From Streptomyces ruber (lineage in GTDB: Bacteria; Actinomycetota; Actinomycetes; Streptomycetales; Streptomycetaceae): 64,000 bases of DNA. Positions within the stretch are counted from its first letter, which is position 1. Every line of letters starts with the position of its first letter. The position numbers and the translations under genes are program-made. The notes under the pieces were generated by a model. That model saw only the letters and a program-made list of their open reading frames with translations. It did not search any database and was not told the DNA's origin. Location: the NCBI RefSeq assembly GCF_014648075.1, contig NZ_BMQK01000004.1, forward strand, positions 190,048-254,047, given 5' to 3'. Positions 24,320 through 33,630 of this stretch are shown one piece after another.

Positions 24320-25032
24320 CGGACGCCACCTCCCACGGCGGTCGCCTCGGGCAGCTTCGGCTTCACGTCACGCCTGCGCGCGGGCGCCTTCCCGACCCCG
24401 GCCTTCAGCTTCGACTCCAGCCCGCGCATCACACGGGTGAGCAGGAAGGCGATCACGAAGTAGATGAGCAGCAGGTACGTGTAGATCTCCGCGCTCTCCT
24501 GCAGGGCCAGACGCACCAGGTTGCCGCTGAACGCCAGGTCGCCCATGCCCATGATCGACACCAGGGCGGTGCCCTTGAGCAGCTCGACGAGCAGGTTGGA
24601 GAACGGCGGGATCATCTCCGGCACCGCCTGCGGCAGCAGCACCAGCCGCATCCGCTGCCACGGCGTGAAGCTCAGCGCGATCCCCGCCTCGCGCTGCGCC
24701 GGGTTCACCGCCTGCAGGGCGCCGCGCACGATCTCCGCGCCGTACGCCCCGTACGTCAGGCCGAGCGCCAGCGTGCCCGCCCACAGCGGCACCAGCTGCC
24801 AGCCGAAGGCCGGGGGCAGCACGAAGAACACCCAGAAGATCATGACCAGCGCGGAGGTGCCGCGGAACACCTCGGTGTAGAGGCCCGCCAGGAAGCGGAC
24901 GATCCACAGCCGGTGGGTGCGCGCGACGCCGACCACGAAGGACACCGCCGTCGCCAGCAGTCCGCTGAGGACGAGGAGCTGGATCGTGACCCAGACGCCC
25001 TGGAGTACGAGTTCCCACAGTCCGGAGGTCAT
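24316..25032 (-). CDS. ehuC: EhuC-like ABC permease
   Basis: The 238-residue permease has five predicted helices and the EAA loop REAGIALSFTPWQRMRLVLLPQAVPEMIPPFSNLLVELLKGTALVS. The C-terminal basic tail (LESKLKAGVGKAPARRRDVKPKLPEA) is an actinobacterial feature. The ATG at 25032 overlaps the ehuB stop by 4 bp. It pairs with EhuD to form the membrane channel. Confidence 0.88.
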   Translation of the reverse strand: MTSGLWELVLQGVWVTIQLLVLSGLLATAVSFVVGVARTHRLWIVRFLAGLYTEVFRGTSALVMIFWVFFVLPPAFGWQLVPLWAGTLALGLTYGAYGAEIVRGALQAVNPAQREAGIALSFTPWQRMRLVLLPQAVPEMIPPFSNLLVELLKGTALVSIMGMGDLAFSGNLVRLALQESAEIYTYLLLIYFVIAFLLTRVMRGLESKLKAGVGKAPARRRDVKPKLPEATAVGGGVR

Positions 25033-25949
25033 CCGCCGCACAGCTCCTTCGCGGTCAGATCGGTCATCTCGTCCTCGGTGAACCCGAAGGGCCGCAGGAT
25101 GCGGTAGACCTCGCCGCTGTCCTTCATCTTCCGCAACTCGGCGTTGAAGGCGTCGCGCAGCTTCGTCTCGGTCGGCCGGAACGCGAAGCCGCCGCCGTCC
25201 ACCTGCTCCTCGCCGTCCACCACGGTCGCGAAGGCCTCGGTCGCCTCCGCCTTGGACGATTTCTTCACGACCTCGCGCACGGTGAGCGCGGTCCCGGCGA
25301 AGACGTCGGCGCGGCCCGTCTCCACCGCGTTCAGCCCGGCGACCTGGTCGGGCACGACGAGGATGTCACCGCGCGGGTAGCCGGCCGCGACGGCGTGGTC
25401 GATCTGGGCGTACCCGGTGCCGGTGGCGAACTTCGCCCCCTCGCGGAGGATGTCCTCGTAGTTGCGCAGACCCAGCGGGTTCCCCTTGCGCACGACGAAC
25501 GCGTCGAGCATCTGGTAGTCGGGGTCGGAGAAGATGACCTGCGCGCAGCGCTCGGCCGTGATGTACATGCCGGCGGTGACGACGTCGAACTGCTGGGAGT
25601 TGAGCCCCGGGATCAGGGAGCCGAACTCGGTGGGCACGGGCTGCACCCGGTCGATGCCGAGCCGCTTGAAGATGACCTTGGCCAGCTCGGGGCCCTCGCC
25701 GGTCACCTCGCCGTCGCGGTCGATGTAGCCGTGGGGGATCTCGCCGGCGATGCCGAGCCGGACGACGCCCTGGGCCCGGAGCCGGTCGAGGAGGTCACCG
25801 CCCTCCGTGCCGGACGCGCTCGCCGCGACGCGTGTGCAGCCGGTGGCGCCGAGCACGCCGAGCGCCGACATTCCGGCCAGCAGCGATCGGCGGCTCGGGC
25901 GTCTTATGCGGGCGAGTACGTCTGTTTCGTTCCGATGTGGTGGAGCCAT
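25029..25949 (-). CDS. ehuB: EhuB-like substrate-binding lipoprotein
   Basis: The 306-residue solute-binding protein has a twin-arginine-like N-terminus (RRPSRRSLLAGMSALGVLGATGC) whose lipobox ends at Cys about 38; it may use the Tat route. The binding domain (SBP family 3) includes GVVRLGIAGEIPHGYID, VTGEGPELAKVIFKRLGI, FDVVTAGMYITAERCAQVIFSDPDYQMLDAF and AGLNAVETGRADVFAGT. It would capture ectoine or hydroxyectoine outside the membrane. The start M at 25949 is preferred; an in-frame ATG at 25973 also exists. It is the first gene of the operon. Confidence 0.85.
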   Translation of the reverse strand: MAPPHRNETDVLARIRRPSRRSLLAGMSALGVLGATGCTRVAASASGTEGGDLLDRLRAQGVVRLGIAGEIPHGYIDRDGEVTGEGPELAKVIFKRLGIDRVQPVPTEFGSLIPGLNSQQFDVVTAGMYITAERCAQVIFSDPDYQMLDAFVVRKGNPLGLRNYEDILREGAKFATGTGYAQIDHAVAAGYPRGDILVVPDQVAGLNAVETGRADVFAGTALTVREVVKKSSKAEATEAFATVVDGEEQVDGGGFAFRPTETKLRDAFNAELRKMKDSGEVYRILRPFGFTEDEMTDLTAKELCGG

Positions 25950-26393
25950 GGGCGCGCAGCTACCCGACTCCATGCCTTCTATTCAGGTGTTTTTCCGCCC
26001 TGTTCACGGAGGGTGCCCCCGACCGCGGCGGGAGCACCGGCGGAACCATGGCGTGCGCGGCTGCTCGCTTCATCTGGATACCGCTGGTCAACCGTGACGT
26101 GCACGCCACGGCCGAGCTGCTCGACGAGCGCGCTCCGCGCACTCGTGTAACGATCCGGAACGCGCTCCCGCTCACCGGTGACGCCTACCATGCCAAATAC
26201 GCCCGCAACGAGATCTACGCCTTTTTCCCGGCACTCCCGGCTTTCCCGGCGTTCGCGGAGGCGGGACTCCCGGCGGCACGGCCGACGCGTGCGACGGCCC
26301 GTGGCGGCCGGGCGCGCCGGAGAAGATCCTTTCGTTCCGGCGAGCGTGACGCCGGCGTGACGCCGGCGTGACCCACCACCGCTTCCCCGCGGG
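25950..26393. other. Non-coding gap upstream of ehuB, with a small repeat
   Basis: No convincing gene is present in these 440 bp. They hold the ehuBCDA promoter and the 3' flank of the amidase gene. At 26346-26372 the 11-mer GTGACGCCGGC is tandemly repeated 2.5 times. GTGACCC (26368) and GGGTCAC (26391) make a weak hairpin overlapping the amidase stop, possibly its terminator. Confidence 0.5.
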
Positions 26394-27797
26394 TCACACC
26401 CGGCGCGGCCGCTCCACTCCCGCCATCCCCGCCTCGTACAACGTGTGCGCCACCCGCAGCACCAGGTCGTCCCGGTGCCGGGCGGCCACCAGCTGCATCC
26501 CTATGGGCAGTCCGTCCCCGTCGAGACCGACGGGGACGGTCGCCGCCGGCTGCTGGGTCATGTTGAAGGGGTACGTGAACGGGGTCCAGCCCGTCCAGCG
26601 GTGGTGCCCCGACCCCCGGGGGACCTCCACGCCCGCCTCGAACGCGGTGATCGGCAGCGTCGGCGTCACCAGCACGTCGTACGTCTCGTGGAAGCGGCCC
26701 GTGCGGCGCCCGAGGCCGGCGCGGACGTCCAGCGCGGCCAGATGGTCCAGGGCCGTCAGGCGCGCCCCGATCGCGGCGATCTCGCGGAGCCCCGGGTCCA
26801 GGAGCTCCCGCTGGTGCGGCCCGAGCGACTGCACCACCCGGGCCGCCCCGCCGAACCACAGCGCGTGGAACGCCTCGACGGGCTCCGTGAGGTCGGGGTC
26901 CGTCTCCGTCACGTACGCGCCGAGCCCGGCCAGGCACTCCACGGCCCGCCGTACCGCCGCCGCGACCACGGGCCGCACGGCCACCTGGCCGCCGAGCGAG
27001 GGCGAGTAGGCCACGCGCAGTCCCCGCACCCCTCCTCCCAGCGCGTCCGCGTACGACCCGGGGGCGGGAGGCAGCGCGGACCAGTCCCGGGAATCCGGAC
27101 CGCTGATCACGTCCAGCAGCAGCGCGGCGTCGGCGGCGTCCCGCGTCAGCGGCCCCACATGGGCGAGGGTGCCGAAGGGGCCGGCGGGGTGGTGCGGCAC
27201 GCGGCCGTACGTCGGCTTCAGCCCGAACGTGCCGCAGAAGGAGGCGGGGATGCGCACGCTGCCGCCCCCGTCCGTGCCGAGCGCCAGCGGCCCGGCGCCG
27301 AGGGCCACGGCCGCCGCCGCGCCCCCGCTGGAGCCGCCCGCGGTGCGGGAGGTGTCGTACGGATTGCGCGTCACCCCGGTCAGGGGCGAGTCGGTGACGC
27401 CCTTCCAGCCGAACTCCGGTGTCGTCGTCCGGCCGAGGAAGACCGCGCCCCGCTCGCGTAATCGGGCGACGGAGGGGGCGTCCTCGTCCCAGGCGCCCTC
27501 GGGGGAGACGGTCCGGGAGCCCCTCAGCGTGGGCCCGCCCTTCATCAGCAGGACGTCCTTCACCGTCACCGGCACCCCGTCCACCGGCCCGGACGGCTCG
27601 CCGCGCCGCCACCGCTCCTCCGACGCGCGGGCCCGGACCAGGGCCTCCTCCGCGTCCAGGCGGACGAAGGCGTTCACCGTGCGCTGTGCGTGCCCGGCCC
27701 GCTCCAGGGCCGCCCGGACCGCCTCGACCGGACTGAACTCGCCCTTGCGGTAGCCGTCGACCAGCCGTGACGCGGTCAGTTCGGCGAGCTCGGTCAT
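26394..27797 (-). CDS. Amidase-signature family amidohydrolase
   Basis: The 467-residue enzyme has the Ser-cisSer-Lys triad: Lys in GVPVTVKDVLL (about 81), Ser pair in TAGGSSGGAAAAVA (about 155), within the amidase signature PLALGTDGGGSVRIPASFCGTFGLKPTYGRVP. It hydrolyses a carboxamide; the substrate is not evident. The start ATG 27797 follows GGAGGGCGG, 27 bp after the dehydrogenase stop, so both are one transcript. Next to an ectoine-type transporter, a role in degrading an imported compound is possible, but it is not the characteristic ectoine hydrolase (EutD/DoeA) family. Confidence 0.9.
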   Translation of the reverse strand: MTELAELTASRLVDGYRKGEFSPVEAVRAALERAGHAQRTVNAFVRLDAEEALVRARASEERWRRGEPSGPVDGVPVTVKDVLLMKGGPTLRGSRTVSPEGAWDEDAPSVARLRERGAVFLGRTTTPEFGWKGVTDSPLTGVTRNPYDTSRTAGGSSGGAAAAVALGAGPLALGTDGGGSVRIPASFCGTFGLKPTYGRVPHHPAGPFGTLAHVGPLTRDAADAALLLDVISGPDSRDWSALPPAPGSYADALGGGVRGLRVAYSPSLGGQVAVRPVVAAAVRRAVECLAGLGAYVTETDPDLTEPVEAFHALWFGGAARVVQSLGPHQRELLDPGLREIAAIGARLTALDHLAALDVRAGLGRRTGRFHETYDVLVTPTLPITAFEAGVEVPRGSGHHRWTGWTPFTYPFNMTQQPAATVPVGLDGDGLPIGMQLVAARHRDDLVLRVAHTLYEAGMAGVERPRRV

Positions 27798-27824
27798 CTC
27801 ATCCGCCCTCCAGGTCCGGGCAGC

Positions 27825-28775
27825 TCAGTGTCCGGGTACGTATCCGCGCTTCTTGTCGACCACGTTCGGCAGGGGCTCGCCCGCCTCCCAGCGTTCGTAC
27901 AGGCGCACGAACTGGGCGGCGAGCGAGTCCCGCCAGCCCACCGTGTCGCCGCTCATGTGCGGGGAGATCAGCAGGTTCGGGACGTCCCACAGCGGGTCCT
28001 CCCGGGACAGCGGCTCGCGCTCGAAGACGTCCAGCGCGGCGCCCGCGATCCACCGCTTCGACAACGCCTCCACCAGTGCCTTCTCGACCACGAGCCGGCC
28101 GCGCCCCACGTTGATGAAGCGGGCCGACGGCTGCATGATGCCGAAGCGGCGGGCATCGAACATGCCCTCCGTCTCCGGGGTCAGCGGAGCCGCCGCGACC
28201 ACCCAGTCCGCGCGCGACAGCAGCCGGTCCAGGTCCTCCGGCCCGTGGACGCCCGGGCGCGGGGCGCGGCCCGTCACCGCCGCGGTGACCCCGAGCGCCC
28301 TGAGCGTGGTCGCGATCGCCCGGCCGATGGGTCCCGAGCCGACCACGACCGCCCGGCTCCCGGCCACCCGCCGCGTCTCGCGGTGCCGCCACGCGCGCGC
28401 GTTCTGCGAGCGCCAGGTGAGCGGCAGGTCCTTCGCCATCGCCAGCACGAGCGCGGCCACGTACTCGGCGATCGGCTGGTCGAAGACGCCGCGGGCGTTG
28501 GTCACCACCGTGTCGGAGGCGGCCAGTTCCGGGCAGAGCAGGTGGTCCACGCCCGCGCTCGCCGTGTGCACCCACCGCGGCCGCGGGCCGGGGCCCGGCC
28601 AGGCGTCGCGGACCGCGCGCGAGGCGAAGTCCCAGACGAGGAGCACGTCGGCGTCCGGCAGGTGTGCGGCGAGCGAGGTCTCGTCCGCGTGCACGATCCG
28701 CGCCCGCCCGGTGAGACGGCCCAGCCGGGGTGACGGTTCGGCGTCCAGGACGAGCAGGGTGGTGGTACCGGACAT
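27825..28775 (-). CDS. D-2-hydroxyacid dehydrogenase family protein
   Basis: The 316-residue NAD(P)-dependent enzyme has the nucleotide-binding loop VVVGSGPIGRAIATTLRALG, the catalytic Arg in FINVGRGRLV, Glu in ALDVFEREPL and His in LLISPHMSGDT. It interconverts 2-oxoacids and D-2-hydroxyacids. The start ATG 28775 (MSGTTTLLVLD) was chosen on domain start and a GAGAGGGTTCC site. It leads a two-gene operon with the amidase and is divergent from the racemase-family gene. Confidence 0.88.
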   Translation of the reverse strand: MSGTTTLLVLDAEPSPRLGRLTGRARIVHADETSLAAHLPDADVLLVWDFASRAVRDAWPGPGPRPRWVHTASAGVDHLLCPELAASDTVVTNARGVFDQPIAEYVAALVLAMAKDLPLTWRSQNARAWRHRETRRVAGSRAVVVGSGPIGRAIATTLRALGVTAAVTGRAPRPGVHGPEDLDRLLSRADWVVAAAPLTPETEGMFDARRFGIMQPSARFINVGRGRLVVEKALVEALSKRWIAGAALDVFEREPLSREDPLWDVPNLLISPHMSGDTVGWRDSLAAQFVRLYERWEAGEPLPNVVDKKRGYVPGH

Positions 28776-29285
28776 CGTCGGGGAACCCTCTCGCAATGCG
28801 CGTCCGCTTCTTTTGATTCTCCAAGGCCGGAAGGCCGGTGAGACTCCGGCGAGAACCTCACCGGACGAGCCGGATCTGCCCGAAGTGCGCGGATCGGCCC
28901 ACGCTCGCACCCGAACCTACCTTCGTCAACACGGCCGCGCACCCCAGTCGTTGACCTTCGTCCCGCTGTGACTCCCGCTGTGAGGCCGGTGCCTGCCACG
29001 GACGCTCCTCAAGCGGGGCCCGTACCCGCATCCCCGCCCCTGCCCCTCCGGCGGACCGCGCGAGCAGCACGGCGTCGGGGTGGTGGCGCCGTCCGGCTTC
29101 GCCCCCGACCGCGAGCCGTGGTCCACCCGGAACCGCGGAGCACTGCGCCCAGAAGGACTACCGGAGTGTGGGCGGCACTGCGTCGCCTGGGTACCCGGGC
29201 AGTGGGCCCCTGTCAGGCGCTGCTGCAGGAGACGGCACGCCGGAGCCCCGTACCGCCGGCACCAGAGCAGTAGGAAAGGCAGGAC
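28776..29285. other. Divergent promoter region
   Basis: No supported gene lies in these 510 bp between the dehydrogenase (minus) and racemase-family (plus) genes. Frames are open on both strands only because of high GC. No strong palindrome was seen. Confidence 0.5.
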
Positions 29286-30017
29286 ATGACAGCACTCGGA
29301 TTCCTCTACCCGGGCCACTCCGCCGAGGACGACTACCCGCGCATGGAACAGCTCCTGGGCAGCGACATCCGCCTCCCCCTGATCCACACGGACATCGGTG
29401 AGGACGCCCGCCGTGAGGACGCGCTGCGGGAGATGGGCACGCCCGAAAGGCTCGCCGCGAGCGCCGAGGAACTGCGCCTGTCCGGCGCCGAGGCGGTGGT
29501 CTGGGCCTGCACCCACGGGAGCTTCGTGTACGGCTGGGAGGGCGCCCACGAGCAGGTCCGCGCCCTCGCCCGGACCGCCGGCCTGCCCGCCTCCTCCACC
29601 TCCTTCGGCTTCGTCCACGCGGCCCGGGAGGTCGGGGCGCAGCGGGTCGCGGTCGCGGCGACGTACCCGGACGACGTGGCGGCCCTGTTCGCCGCGTTCC
29701 TGAAGGACGCCGGTCTGGAGGCGGTGTCCGTGGCGGCGGCCGGCGTGGGCACGGCGGCCGAGGCCGGGAGGTGGGACGGCGAGCAGGTCCTCGCCCTGGC
29801 CCGCGCGGCCGACCATCCCGACGCGGACGCGGTCCTGGTCCCGGACACGGCCCTGCACACGGTCTCCCACCTGAAGACCCTGGAGACCACGCTGGGCAAG
29901 CCGGTCCTCACCGCCAACCAGGTCACGGTCTGGGAGGCCCTCCGGCTGGCCGACCGCCGGGTGAACGCGCCGCAGCTCGGCGCGCTGTTCACCCGGGAGC
30001 CGGTGGTGCAGGTGTGA
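29286..30017 (+). CDS. Asp/Glu racemase superfamily enzyme (maleate isomerase / EutA-like)
   Basis: The 243-residue protein has the two-Cys-site fold in part: GFLYPGHSAEDDYPRM at the start, AEAVVWACTHGSFVYG (first catalytic Cys in WACT), SSTSFGFVHAAREVGAQRVAVAATYPDDV, then VLVPDTALHTVSHLKTLE, where the second catalytic Cys is replaced by Asp/Thr (VPDTAL). This is the pattern of arylmalonate decarboxylase- or maleate isomerase-like proteins that retain one Cys. EutA of ectoine degradation belongs to this superfamily. Whether it acts on an ectoine product is unknown. The ATG at 29286 follows GGAAAGGCAGGAC. Confidence 0.8.
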   Translation: MTALGFLYPGHSAEDDYPRMEQLLGSDIRLPLIHTDIGEDARREDALREMGTPERLAASAEELRLSGAEAVVWACTHGSFVYGWEGAHEQVRALARTAGLPASSTSFGFVHAAREVGAQRVAVAATYPDDVAALFAAFLKDAGLEAVSVAAAGVGTAAEAGRWDGEQVLALARAADHPDADAVLVPDTALHTVSHLKTLETTLGKPVLTANQVTVWEALRLADRRVNAPQLGALFTREPVVQV

Positions 30018-30116
30018 GACGGCGCCCGGAGCACGCCATCCCGGGGGAATAACCGGAGTCGGCCTCCTGTTGTGCGGAGCCGAGCATTGCGACGGCAACG
30101 AAACACAGGAGGCACC

Positions 30117-31205
30117 GTGGCGGCAGACGAGATCCGAGGCGCAGCGCAGGGCAGCGCGCCCGTACCCCTCTCGGTCCTGGACCTGGTCACGGTCGGAGCC
30201 GGCCGCACCGCCACGGACGCCCTCCGCACCGCCGTGGACCTGTCCCGGCTCGCCGAGTCGCGCGGCTTCCACCGCTACTGGGTGGCCGAGCACCACTCCA
30301 TGCCGGGCGTGGCCTCCTCCTCGCCCGCCGTGATCCTCGCCCACCTCGCCGCCCACACCGAGCGCATCCGCCTCGGCTCCGGCGGTGTGATGCTGCCCAA
30401 CCACGCGCCCCTGGTCATCGCTGAGCAGTTCGGCACCCTGGAGGCCATGGCGCCCGGCCGCGTCGACCTCGGTCTCGGCCGGGCGCCCGGCACGGACGGC
30501 GCCACCGCGGCGGCCCTGCGCCGTACGGAGCGGCTGCACGAGGGCGCGGACGACTTCCCGCAGCAGCTCGTCGAGCTCATCCGCTTCCTGGACGACGACT
30601 TCCCCGACGGCCACCCCTACCGCCGGATCCACGCCGTGCCGGGGCCGGTCCAGAGCACCTCGCCCGGCGGCGTCCAGTCCCCGCACCGGCCGCCCATCTG
30701 GCTGCTGGGCTCCTCCGGCTTCAGCGCCCGGCTGGCCGCCGAGCTGGGCCTGCCCTTCGCCTTCGCGCACCACTTCTCGGCGCGCAACACCATCCCGGCG
30801 CTCGACCTGTACCGCGAGACCTTCCGCCCGTCGGAGGTCCTGTCCGAGCCGTACGCCCTCATCGGTGTCTCCGCCCTCGCCACGGACGACGAGAAGGAGG
30901 CCCGCCGCCAGGTCCTGGCCGCCGCGCTGAACATGCTCCGGCTGCGCACGGGCCGCCCCGGCCTGGTGCCGAGCCCCGAGGAGGCGGAGGCGTACGACTT
31001 CAGCGCGGCCGAGCGGGAGTTCATCGCCTCCTGGAACTCCGACGTCATCCACGGCACCGCCGACGAGGTCCGCACCGGCCTGGACGACCTGCAGAAGCGC
31101 ACCGGCGCCGACGAGCTGATGATCACCAGCCACGCCCACAGCGGCGAGCTGCGCGTGCGCTCGTACGAACTGATCGCGGACGCGTACGGACTGCCGACGG
31201 CCTGA
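30117..31205 (+). CDS. LLM-class flavin-dependent oxidoreductase
   Basis: The 362-residue luciferase-like monooxygenase-fold protein belongs to the MsnO8-type group that starts [30 protein letters not shown]. Other blocks are [70 protein letters not shown] and [27 protein letters not shown]. It binds FMN or F420. The GTG at 30117 was chosen because ACAGGAGGCACC lies directly upstream. It is 100 bp after the racemase-family gene, so it may be in the same transcript. Confidence 0.9.
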   Translation: MAADEIRGAAQGSAPVPLSVLDLVTVGAGRTATDALRTAVDLSRLAESRGFHRYWVAEHHSMPGVASSSPAVILAHLAAHTERIRLGSGGVMLPNHAPLVIAEQFGTLEAMAPGRVDLGLGRAPGTDGATAAALRRTERLHEGADDFPQQLVELIRFLDDDFPDGHPYRRIHAVPGPVQSTSPGGVQSPHRPPIWLLGSSGFSARLAAELGLPFAFAHHFSARNTIPALDLYRETFRPSEVLSEPYALIGVSALATDDEKEARRQVLAAALNMLRLRTGRPGLVPSPEEAEAYDFSAAEREFIASWNSDVIHGTADEVRTGLDDLQKRTGADELMITSHAHSGELRVRSYELIADAYGLPTA

Positions 31206-31232
31206 GCGGCTCGGCCCTGCGGGTGGGTGCGG

Positions 31233-31257
31233 GCGGGGCTGTTCCGCTCAGCCCCGC
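31233..31257. terminator. Terminator between LLM and cdgA
   Basis: GCGGGGCTG and its exact complement form a 9-bp stem with a 7-nt loop, overlapping the cdgA stop codon and lying 28 bp after the convergent LLM gene. Confidence 0.65.
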
Positions 31258-33266
31258 GAGCCGGCCGCCGTCAGCAGTTCGGCGATGCGTTCCGGCGGCA
31301 CGGGCCGTGAGTACAGCCACCCCTGGCCGGTGTCGCAGCCGATGCGGCGCAGCCGGGTGGCCTGGTCCGTCGTCTCGACGCACTCCGCGGTGACCGTGAG
31401 CCCCAGCCGGTGGGCGAGCTGGACGAGCGCCTCGACGATCACCTCGTCGGCGGGGGTCGGCTCGGGCCCGGCTCCCTTGCCGTCGCCGCCCTTCTCGCCG
31501 GCCTCGTACTGGAAGCCGCGCACGAAGGCGCCGTCCAGTTTCAGCACGGAGACCGGCAGCCGGCTGAGGTAGGCGAGGTTCGAGTAGCCGGTGCCGAAGT
31601 CGTCGATGGCGATGCGCACGCCCATGTCGCTCAGCGCCTGCAGGGCCTGGAGGGGGCGGCCCGCCGAGCCCATGACGGCCGACTCGGTGAGCTCCAGCTG
31701 CAGCAGGTGCGGGGCGAGCCCGGTCTCGCTGAGGATCTCGGCCACGTCGGCGACCAGGTCGGAGTCCCACACCTGGCGCACGGCGACGTTCACGCTGACG
31801 AACAGCGGGTCCCGGCCCGGGTGGTCGAGCTGCCACCGCCGGGCCTGCCGGCAGGCGGTGACCAGCGCCCACCGCCCGAGCGGAACAATCGAACCGTCCT
31901 CCTCCGCCAGTCCGATGAACCGATTCGGCGTCAGTGTGCCGAACTGAGGATGATTCCATCGCACCAGCGCCTCGACCCCGCGCACCTCGCCGCCCTCCAT
32001 GTCGACGAGCGGCTGGTACTCCAGGGCGAACTCACCGCGCTCCACGGCCGGCCGGAGCGTGGACGACAGGGCCTGGCGGGTCATGCGGTGGGCGTTGCGC
32101 TCGGGGTCGAAGAGCGTCCAGCGCGACTTGCCGTCGGCCTTCGCCCAGTACAGCGTGGTGTCGGCGGCCTGCATCAGTCCGGTGGCGGTGGTGTTCGCGG
32201 CGTGCCGCTCCACGACGCCGATCGACGCCGAGACGGACAGCCGCTGGCCGGACAGGTCGAAGGGCGCCTGCACGGCCTTCAGCACGGCCTCGGCGAGGTC
32301 CGCGAGCTGGTCGGTACCGGCGGAGTCCTCCACGAGCAGCGCGAACTCGTCCCCGCCGAGCCGGGCCACCAGGGGCGCCGCGGCTCTCCCGTACCCGGCC
32401 TCGTCGGCGCAGCGCGTCAGCCGCTCGGCGACGGCCGCGAGGAGCCGGTCGCCGACCCGGTGCCCCAGCGTGTCGTTGATCGCCTTGAATCCGTCCAGGT
32501 CCAGGTAGCACAGCCCGATCCGGCCGGTGCCGCCCTCGTCGTACGACTCCGCCTCCAGCGCGGCCGACAGGCGCTCGAAGAAGAGGGTGCGGTTGGGCAG
32601 CCGGGTCACCGGGTCGTGCATCTGCAGGTGCCGCAGCCGGGCCTGGAGTTCCCGGCGGGCGCTGATGTCGTGCAGGGAGAGCAGGACGGCGGGCTCCGGG
32701 CGACGGTCCGCCGGGGTGTCCTGGGGAACCGGCGCCGGGGAGCCGTCCGCCCGGGCGAGGGCCTCGGGTGTCGCGGGGCCCTCGGGTGTCGCGAGACCTC
32801 CGGGCGTCGCGAGACCTCCGGGCGTCGCGAGACCTCCGGGCGTCGCGGGCAGCGGGTTCACCATCACCTGGACCCAGAGGTAGTGCCCGTCGGGATGCTT
32901 CAGCCGCCGCGCGCAGCGCAGTCGTGCCTGCCGGCCGCGCAGCACCTCGCGGTACGCGTGCCAGGTGCGCGCGTCCGACGCCAGGTCCACCAGATCCGCG
33001 GCGACCCGTCCGACCAGTCCCGCCGTACCGCCCCCGAGCAACGTGCCCATCGCGTCGTTGGCGGTGACGATCCGCCCCTGCCGGTCGACCACGGCCATGG
33101 CGAGGGGCGCCGCAGCGAACGCCGCCTGGAACGTGTGGGACTCCCGTGACGCGTGTAGTGCTGTGAGAGGCGTCAACACCTGGCGTGAACTATCGATGTC
33201 ACGCTCTGTGACGATCGGCCGGACGAGGTCCACCGCGGGCGCCGGCCCCTTGGACATTCCGCTCAC
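31248..33266 (-). CDS. cdgA: CdgA-like PAS-GGDEF-EAL cyclic-di-GMP enzyme
   Basis: The 672-residue cytoplasmic protein has a PAS domain (about 45-200: FQAAFAAAPLAMAVVDRQGRIVTAND), interrupted by an ATPGGL repeat insert (141-170), a GGDEF domain with an intact GGDEF at 304-308 and an EAL domain with EAL at 432-434 (GVEALVRWNHP), followed by ELTESAVMG, IDDFGTGYSNLAYL and KLDGAFV. Both synthesis and hydrolysis of c-di-GMP look possible. In S. coelicolor CdgA is a BldD target whose level changes development and antibiotic production. A BldD-like box lies inside the first codons (33198-33212). The annotated start 33266 may be one of two ATGs (33266, 33257). Confidence 0.93.
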   Translation of the reverse strand: MSGMSKGPAPAVDLVRPIVTERDIDSSRQVLTPLTALHASRESHTFQAAFAAAPLAMAVVDRQGRIVTANDAMGTLLGGGTAGLVGRVAADLVDLASDARTWHAYREVLRGRQARLRCARRLKHPDGHYLWVQVMVNPLPATPGGLATPGGLATPGGLATPEGPATPEALARADGSPAPVPQDTPADRRPEPAVLLSLHDISARRELQARLRHLQMHDPVTRLPNRTLFFERLSAALEAESYDEGGTGRIGLCYLDLDGFKAINDTLGHRVGDRLLAAVAERLTRCADEAGYGRAAAPLVARLGGDEFALLVEDSAGTDQLADLAEAVLKAVQAPFDLSGQRLSVSASIGVVERHAANTTATGLMQAADTTLYWAKADGKSRWTLFDPERNAHRMTRQALSSTLRPAVERGEFALEYQPLVDMEGGEVRGVEALVRWNHPQFGTLTPNRFIGLAEEDGSIVPLGRWALVTACRQARRWQLDHPGRDPLFVSVNVAVRQVWDSDLVADVAEILSETGLAPHLLQLELTESAVMGSAGRPLQALQALSDMGVRIAIDDFGTGYSNLAYLSRLPVSVLKLDGAFVRGFQYEAGEKGGDGKGAGPEPTPADEVIVEALVQLAHRLGLTVTAECVETTDQATRLRRIGCDTGQGWLYSRPVPPERIAELLTAAGSRG
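32762..32851. repeat. 18-bp tandem repeat within the cdgA PAS region
   Basis: Five units of an 18-mer (core CTCCGGGCGTCGCGAGAC) encode ATPGGL or variants at residues 141-170. The copies differ by few bases and the inner ones are identical, so copy number could change by slippage without shifting frame. Confidence 0.85.
33198..33212. promoter_or_regulatory. BldD-like box at the 5' end of cdgA
   Basis: GTCAC-GCTCT-GTGAC is a perfect inverted repeat and matches the BldD consensus NTNACNC(A/T)GNGTNAN at all but one fixed position. It lies over codons 19-23 of the annotated frame, so either the operator is intragenic or the true start is downstream. Binding is inferred from known BldD control of cdgA. 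Confidence 0.5.
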
Positions 33267-33630
33267 CGTTCGCTCCCGCAGTGCACTCGTTCTTCGTACG
33301 GTCTCGTGATGTCTCGTCGGAGCGGCGGTCCGGGTCGGTCAGCCGCTCAAGCCGTGTCCGTGCAGGAAATTGTGCCGATCATAGAGGCTGGTCTCACGCC
33401 CTTCCAGCCATTCTCCAGTGTCCCTGAACTACCTCCGTTCCTGACAGATCGTTTCTGCCACTCCCTGGACGGCTTCTTTGCCTGCCCGGACCAGTTGTGA
33501 CGTTCCGTGAATGGGCGGGCTGACGTCACCGGGGTGCACTCACTCGTCCGGAGGAGACTAACGAGGCAAAGTACTACAAGCTCACACAGTCTGGGTGCGG
33601 TGTCCCCGAAGTCCGCGTCCGGAGGTCGAT
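33267..33630. other. Divergent promoter region of cdgA and M6 protease gene
   Basis: These 364 bp hold promoters for cdgA (minus) and the protease gene (plus). No gene is supported. The stretch 33350-33600 is AT-richer than its surroundings. Confidence 0.5.

Noticed and set aside
25832..26371. 179-codon plus-strand frame upstream of ehuB
   Set aside because: It overlaps ehuB on the opposite strand, has no ribosome-binding site and an Arg-rich composition typical of a shadow frame.
28926..31139. 737-codon minus-strand open frame
   Set aside because: It is antisense to the racemase-family and LLM genes; repetitive Gly/Arg/Val composition with no motif.
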